Shown one piece after another: positions 61,184-64,000 of a stretch of DNA of 64,000 bases (positions are counted from its first letter, which is position 1; the number at the start of each line of letters is the position of its first letter). Made by a program: the position numbers and the translations under genes. The stretch spans positions 7,341,457 through 7,405,456 of the forward strand of contig VZDJ01007749.1 of the NCBI GenBank assembly GCA_008694505.1. The letters run 5' to 3'. Under the pieces are notes generated by a model that worked only from the letters and a program-made list of their open reading frames with translations, had not been told where the DNA came from and did no database searches. Origin of the DNA: Cyanoderma ruficeps (Eukaryota > Chordata > Aves > Passeriformes > Timaliidae).

Positions 61184-64000
61184 CTGGAGATAGTAATGGA
61201 ATTAAAAATGGAACCTTGTTCATGTTGAATATGTAGACTTTATCCTTTATGTAACTCTAGGTAATTTCTGAAAAGGACTTTTCCATTGAGATGGAATTCC
61301 TTAACTTCAAGCAGGAGATGTCTATCTCAAAGCACACCTTTAAGTAGAACTAGAAGATTAAATGCCTTCATAGCCTGGGGTCAGTGCTTGTAATCAAAGG
61401 TGCCTGACATTACTTTAACATATGCTTTATTTATCATGCCAAAGTCCTGAGCTGCCATGTTTCAAAGAAACAAGAGGCTAGAATGAATTATCTTTTTTCA
61501 GTAAAAAGTAGAATTTCCTCTCTAAAATTACCCTAGCTTGAGCTCCATTATTCCCAATATTCTTTCCAACACCAGTGACAGGTTTAAGATCTGGTATTTG
61601 TGATACTTGAGAATGAAAAACATGTGATTTATGCCTCTGGGAAGACTGTATTTCTGGCTTTCTAATGGGACAAACAGAAGTTGCACCTCACTTAGGAATG
61701 TCCAGAGCCATTGCAGGTTAAAGCTCTGATGTATGTTTAAACACAAAAGTTATTCCATGTCACTTTAAAACATGATTTTAAATAAGAGTTATATCTTTAC
61801 CAATTTGAAACTGAACCTGGTAGCAATTTAGTAAAATGGGTTTTTCTGGACAGAATATCTATTATATCATACAAGCCTACTTTCCAAAGCATGCAGTAAA
61901 ACAGAGCTTACTGTAAACTGCTTGATTGCTCAACTTTCTTCCCAGACTCAGCTCAGTGGAGTAACAATGCTATAAAACTGGGGAGAGAGGAGACGTTTCT
62001 TGTGCCTCAGTGACTGAATAATTCCAATATTCCCACTTTCATGTGAACCTAATCTGCTCTCCAAACTGGCCATCCTGTCAACCTGGAGGAATTAGTCAGG
62101 AAGGCGAGTAAGCAGGGTCTGTTTTCTCTGGTTTTCTCTGGTTGTTTTTTTGTTTTTTAAAAAAACACCCTTTGAAAGAGGATATTGGCTTTGACAGAGT
62201 TTTATACTGTATACATGAATAGTGACCATTTCTCTAAAAGAGGTAATGGTAATGCTATTCTGACAGTAATGTAAATCTGCCTTTTCCTACAAATTAAAGC
62301 TTCAAAAATTATAAATGTATTCTTGCTGCATACTGATATCCTCTTATTCTTCCTCCACATTTTTCCTTTCTCTTTACAACTCCCTAAATTATAAGGGAAT
62401 TAAAAGTCCATTAGATGGTATACATTAACATATGCTATTACGGTTTTAGCTAGTGAGCATGGGCAGAAGCTGCTGTGTGATGTGATTTTCCATCACTGCC
62501 CTTTGAAGGCAAAACATAAAATTGTTTAATACATTTTGGTATTAAAAAAAAAAAGTACTAAAATTCAAAACTATGACAAGTGGCCTAAAATAAGTAAAGA
62601 AAATATTTATTTCTAAAATATGCTCCACATGAATTCCTATGTTGAAAAAGGCTGGTTCATCTCATGGAATGCCACGACTAAAGTATCAGGGTTTTCCAAA
62701 CCATGTTGAAGAAGCCTTTTATAGGGATCTGTAGAATACCTTCTACCAAAGAAGTCTGACTCATTTTTTTTTTCAAGTAGACATAGTTGCCAAACCCCCA
62801 AAATAATGATTTTTAAACCAGAAATAACAGTTTTTCAATTGTGTTTCTTTTACTATCTGTCCACCTTAAGTCTGCTAGGTAGCCTCCAGGAACAAGTAGC
62901 TATTACCTATGTATTTTTATGTCCTTGACCAAGGTGGTTACTCTTGCTATATCCTTATTTCACCCCATACACAATGGCATAATGCCTCTCTACCTCATGC
63001 AATAAAAACTGGACTTTATATTTAAAAATTTTAAAGTGCAGAGAGAGGCTTTGTCAAATTTGTAACATATTCAATTGTAAACTACTACAGCTGTGCAAAC
63101 TATTGCATATCCTAATGCTATGTTTTCTACCAGTTTGAAAGATTTTCTCATCCTACTACCACAGATTCAATGGGAAATACCAGGAATAAATCTTAACAGT
63201 CAAAGAAATTTACTTACAGTTGCCTTTTCTACTCCTATTGATAGCAGATTTATATCTGTGACCAGGGAAGTAGTCATCTGAATGCAGTCATGGATGATTT
63301 TAAATTAAACATAAAGTTTAAGAAAATTCTGGCTAAATGTCATCAAGATCCATCATACCAAGCTGTCTGAGAGGGTAAAGGGCACTCTGTAAGCTAGATG
63401 AAGGGCAAAAGCAGATCCAGAGCCAAGAGAGTCCTGCAGTATGGCACAGGCGCTTGGGGACAGCCAAAGGAGCTGTCTGGGAGAAGTGGGGTTTGTCACT
63501 CTGAGGCACAGGAGTGGGTGCTCTCCTTGTGTGCCTATCTCCTTCCCTGCCTCCCGCTGTCCTGTACTCCAGGCTGCTGCTGCTTTTGCCTGAGCCTTTG
63601 GTCCCTAATCTCTGCCTACCAGCAGCTCTGTGTGCATCCACTCCCTTCCTCCATCCCATCCAACCATTTCCATGCATCCAGTGCTGTGAGATCCTGAGCA
63701 GAGGGCAATTATTTTTTCTCCCCAGAATCCACCTTTAATTTACAGCATTTGTTTCTGTATTAACCATAAAAGGAAAAAAATATTTTTGAAATCAATGTTT
63801 AAATGCAAATCAAAATTCAATATGTGGAGGACAGGGAATATTTATAGCCATATTGTTTGTGTTTAGGGATAAAAATAGCCTTTTCATGAAAAATGCAGTA
63901 GTGACCGGAATTCCATTGTTTCCCCTACAACACATACATTAAACAGTCCTAAGTGGATAATGGGAAAGAACAATAATAAGGATAACGATAGGTTACAGAA
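61184..64000. other. Intergenic or intronic, no gene seen
   Basis: AT-rich sequence with a GC-richer patch at 63.4-63.7 kb that gives overlapping short frames on both strands without similarity. A motif-dense AT-rich segment lies near 62.39-62.52 kb. SPATA17 would be expected toward or beyond this edge from amniote synteny; I could not identify any of its IQ-motif exons here. Confidence 0.4.

Noticed and set aside
63333..63738. Frames of 99-114 codons on both strands near the right edge
   Set aside because: A GC-richer patch with Ser/Pro/Leu- and Cys-rich translations and no SPATA17 IQ motif or other known domain.

Overview
The window is avian nuclear DNA, most likely from a songbird. It is AT-rich, has no long uninterrupted reading frames, and contains two 5'-truncated CR1 LINE tails (near 26.4 kb and 50.9 kb). 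It also holds one SINE with a tRNA-Ile-like head and a CR1-like tail (near 35.7 kb), an architecture described for the zebra-finch TguSINE1 family. Three single N bases lie in or beside simple repeats, as expected of an assembled vertebrate contig.

One protein-coding gene is certain: RRP15, the ribosomal RNA processing protein 15 homolog, on the minus strand. Five coding exons can be placed to the base at 23931-23865, 20561-20287, 18451-18354, 17525-17324 and 2208-2056. All splice phases agree and the predicted protein is 264 residues. Exon 1 lies in a CpG island (about 23.3-24.3 kb) with no obvious TATA box. The island carries an ETS-type site, a YY1-type site over the start codon, and a 12-bp palindromic CACGTG E-box inside exon 1. 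Intron 4 is very large (about 15.1 kb), so the last 50 codons sit alone near the left edge.

Layout: 1-2055 is RRP15 3' UTR and downstream flank. 2056-23931 is the RRP15 coding span. 23.3-24.3 kb is the CpG-island promoter. 24.3-64 kb is a gene-poor region. In other amniotes RRP15 lies between SPATA17 (upstream) and TGFB2 (downstream), so this region should lead toward SPATA17 and the left edge toward TGFB2; neither gene was recognised by sequence. The gene-poor region holds the CR1 copies, the SINE, microsatellites, and several AT-rich, motif-dense blocks that read like conserved non-coding enhancers (best: 33.4-34.4 kb and 47.0-47.7 kb). Three exon-like segments could not be assigned (minus strand near 42.79 kb and 61.1 kb; plus strand near 32.3 kb).

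No RNA gene, CRISPR array, intact transposon or retroviral coding region was found. Nothing resembles a new multi-gene system. The most useful follow-ups are the unassigned exon-like segments, the candidate enhancers, and the promoter architecture.
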